Source: JAKFWF01 sp031365375 (lineage in GTDB: Bacteria > Pseudomonadota > Alphaproteobacteria > Rhizobiales > Hyphomicrobiaceae). Taken from it: 13,860 nt of DNA. Shown piece after piece: positions 13,789 through 13,860 of this stretch. Below the pieces are notes generated by a model. It was given only the letters and a program-made list of their open reading frames with translations, made no database searches and had not been told where the DNA came from. Position 1 is the first letter of the stretch. Each line of letters begins with the position of its first letter. The translations under genes and the position numbers were made by a program. The stretch lies in contig JANLXZ010000038.1 in assembly GCA_031365375.1 (NCBI GenBank), positions 1 to 13,860 on the forward strand, read 5' to 3'.

Positions 13789-13860
13789 CTAACGCACCGT
13801 CCGCACAAAAGTCAGAACATCTTCCAGCAAGGGTGCGCGCCAACGCAGCGGTTGAGCGAA
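13789..13860 (-). CDS. Possible C-terminal end of a minus-strand gene
   Basis: The frame read from the right edge gives 23 codons (FAQPLRWRAPLLEDVLTFVR then TVR) before TAG at 13791-13789. It looks like an amphipathic C-terminal helix and would place a gene converging on phaA. The stretch is too short to name and may be chance. The 145 bases between the phaA stop and 13789 hold only the hairpin above, as far as I can see. Confidence 0.3.
   Translation of the reverse strand, partial: FAQPLRWRAPLLEDVLTFVRTVR

Noticed and set aside
1..13860. Defence island, phage remnant or biosynthetic cluster
   Set aside because: All confidently named genes are core metabolism, translation, membrane quality control, signalling or PHA storage; no mobility, nuclease, toxin or biosynthetic enzymes were seen.

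Overview
The window reads as an ordinary, gene-dense chromosomal segment of an alphaproteobacterium, most likely of the order Hyphomicrobiales (Rhizobiales); I cannot fix the genus. The basis is moderately GC-rich coding sequence, a PhaR-type polyhydroxyalkanoate (PHA) regulator divergent from phaA, a DUF1674/SDHAF4-type small protein next to htpX, an rsmB-heparinase II/III-purH cluster, and a Tad-like/VWA protein. I found no tRNA, rRNA, CRISPR array, insertion sequence, phage gene or toxin-antitoxin pair.

Layout. (1) 2-886 (+): C-terminal part of a trimethylamine methyltransferase (MttB) family protein, running tail-to-tail into purH with one base between the stop codons. (2) 888-6587 (-): a probable four-gene operon transcribed htpX -> rsmB -> heparinase II/III-like gene -> purH. 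It joins membrane-protein quality control, 16S rRNA m5C967 methylation, an unassigned polysaccharide-lyase-like protein and the last two steps of IMP synthesis. The htpX-rsmB gap is 5 bp and the heparinase and purH genes overlap by 8 bp. (3) 6708-6935 (+): a small succinate dehydrogenase assembly factor, divergent from htpX. (4) 7194-8462 (+): a membrane-anchored Tad-like/von Willebrand A protein. (5) 8463-8793: a 331-bp gene-free stretch with several inverted repeats, upstream of rpmF. (6) 8794-9497 (+): rpmF (ribosomal protein L32) and a four-helix membrane protein of unknown function. (7) 9613-11454 (+): a PAS-like/degenerate GGDEF/EAL protein whose EAL active site appears complete, so a predicted c-di-GMP phosphodiesterase. 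A 26-codon reading frame with its own Shine-Dalgarno lies just upstream in the same frame. (8) 11456-12166 (-) phaR and 12456-13643 (+) phaA, divergent across a 289-bp region holding a PhaR-like TTGC/GCAA element and a perfect 8+8 dyad. (9) 13644-13860: a hairpin after phaA and possibly the last 23 codons of a minus-strand gene.

The genes are mostly housekeeping. The PHA pair is the only regulator-target unit visible: PhaR senses PHA granules and represses PHA genes, and PhaA makes acetoacetyl-CoA for PHA. I see no convincing new multi-gene system. The best leads are regulatory: the frame-matched mini-ORF before the EAL gene, the structured 8463-8793 spacer, and the dyads between phaR and phaA.
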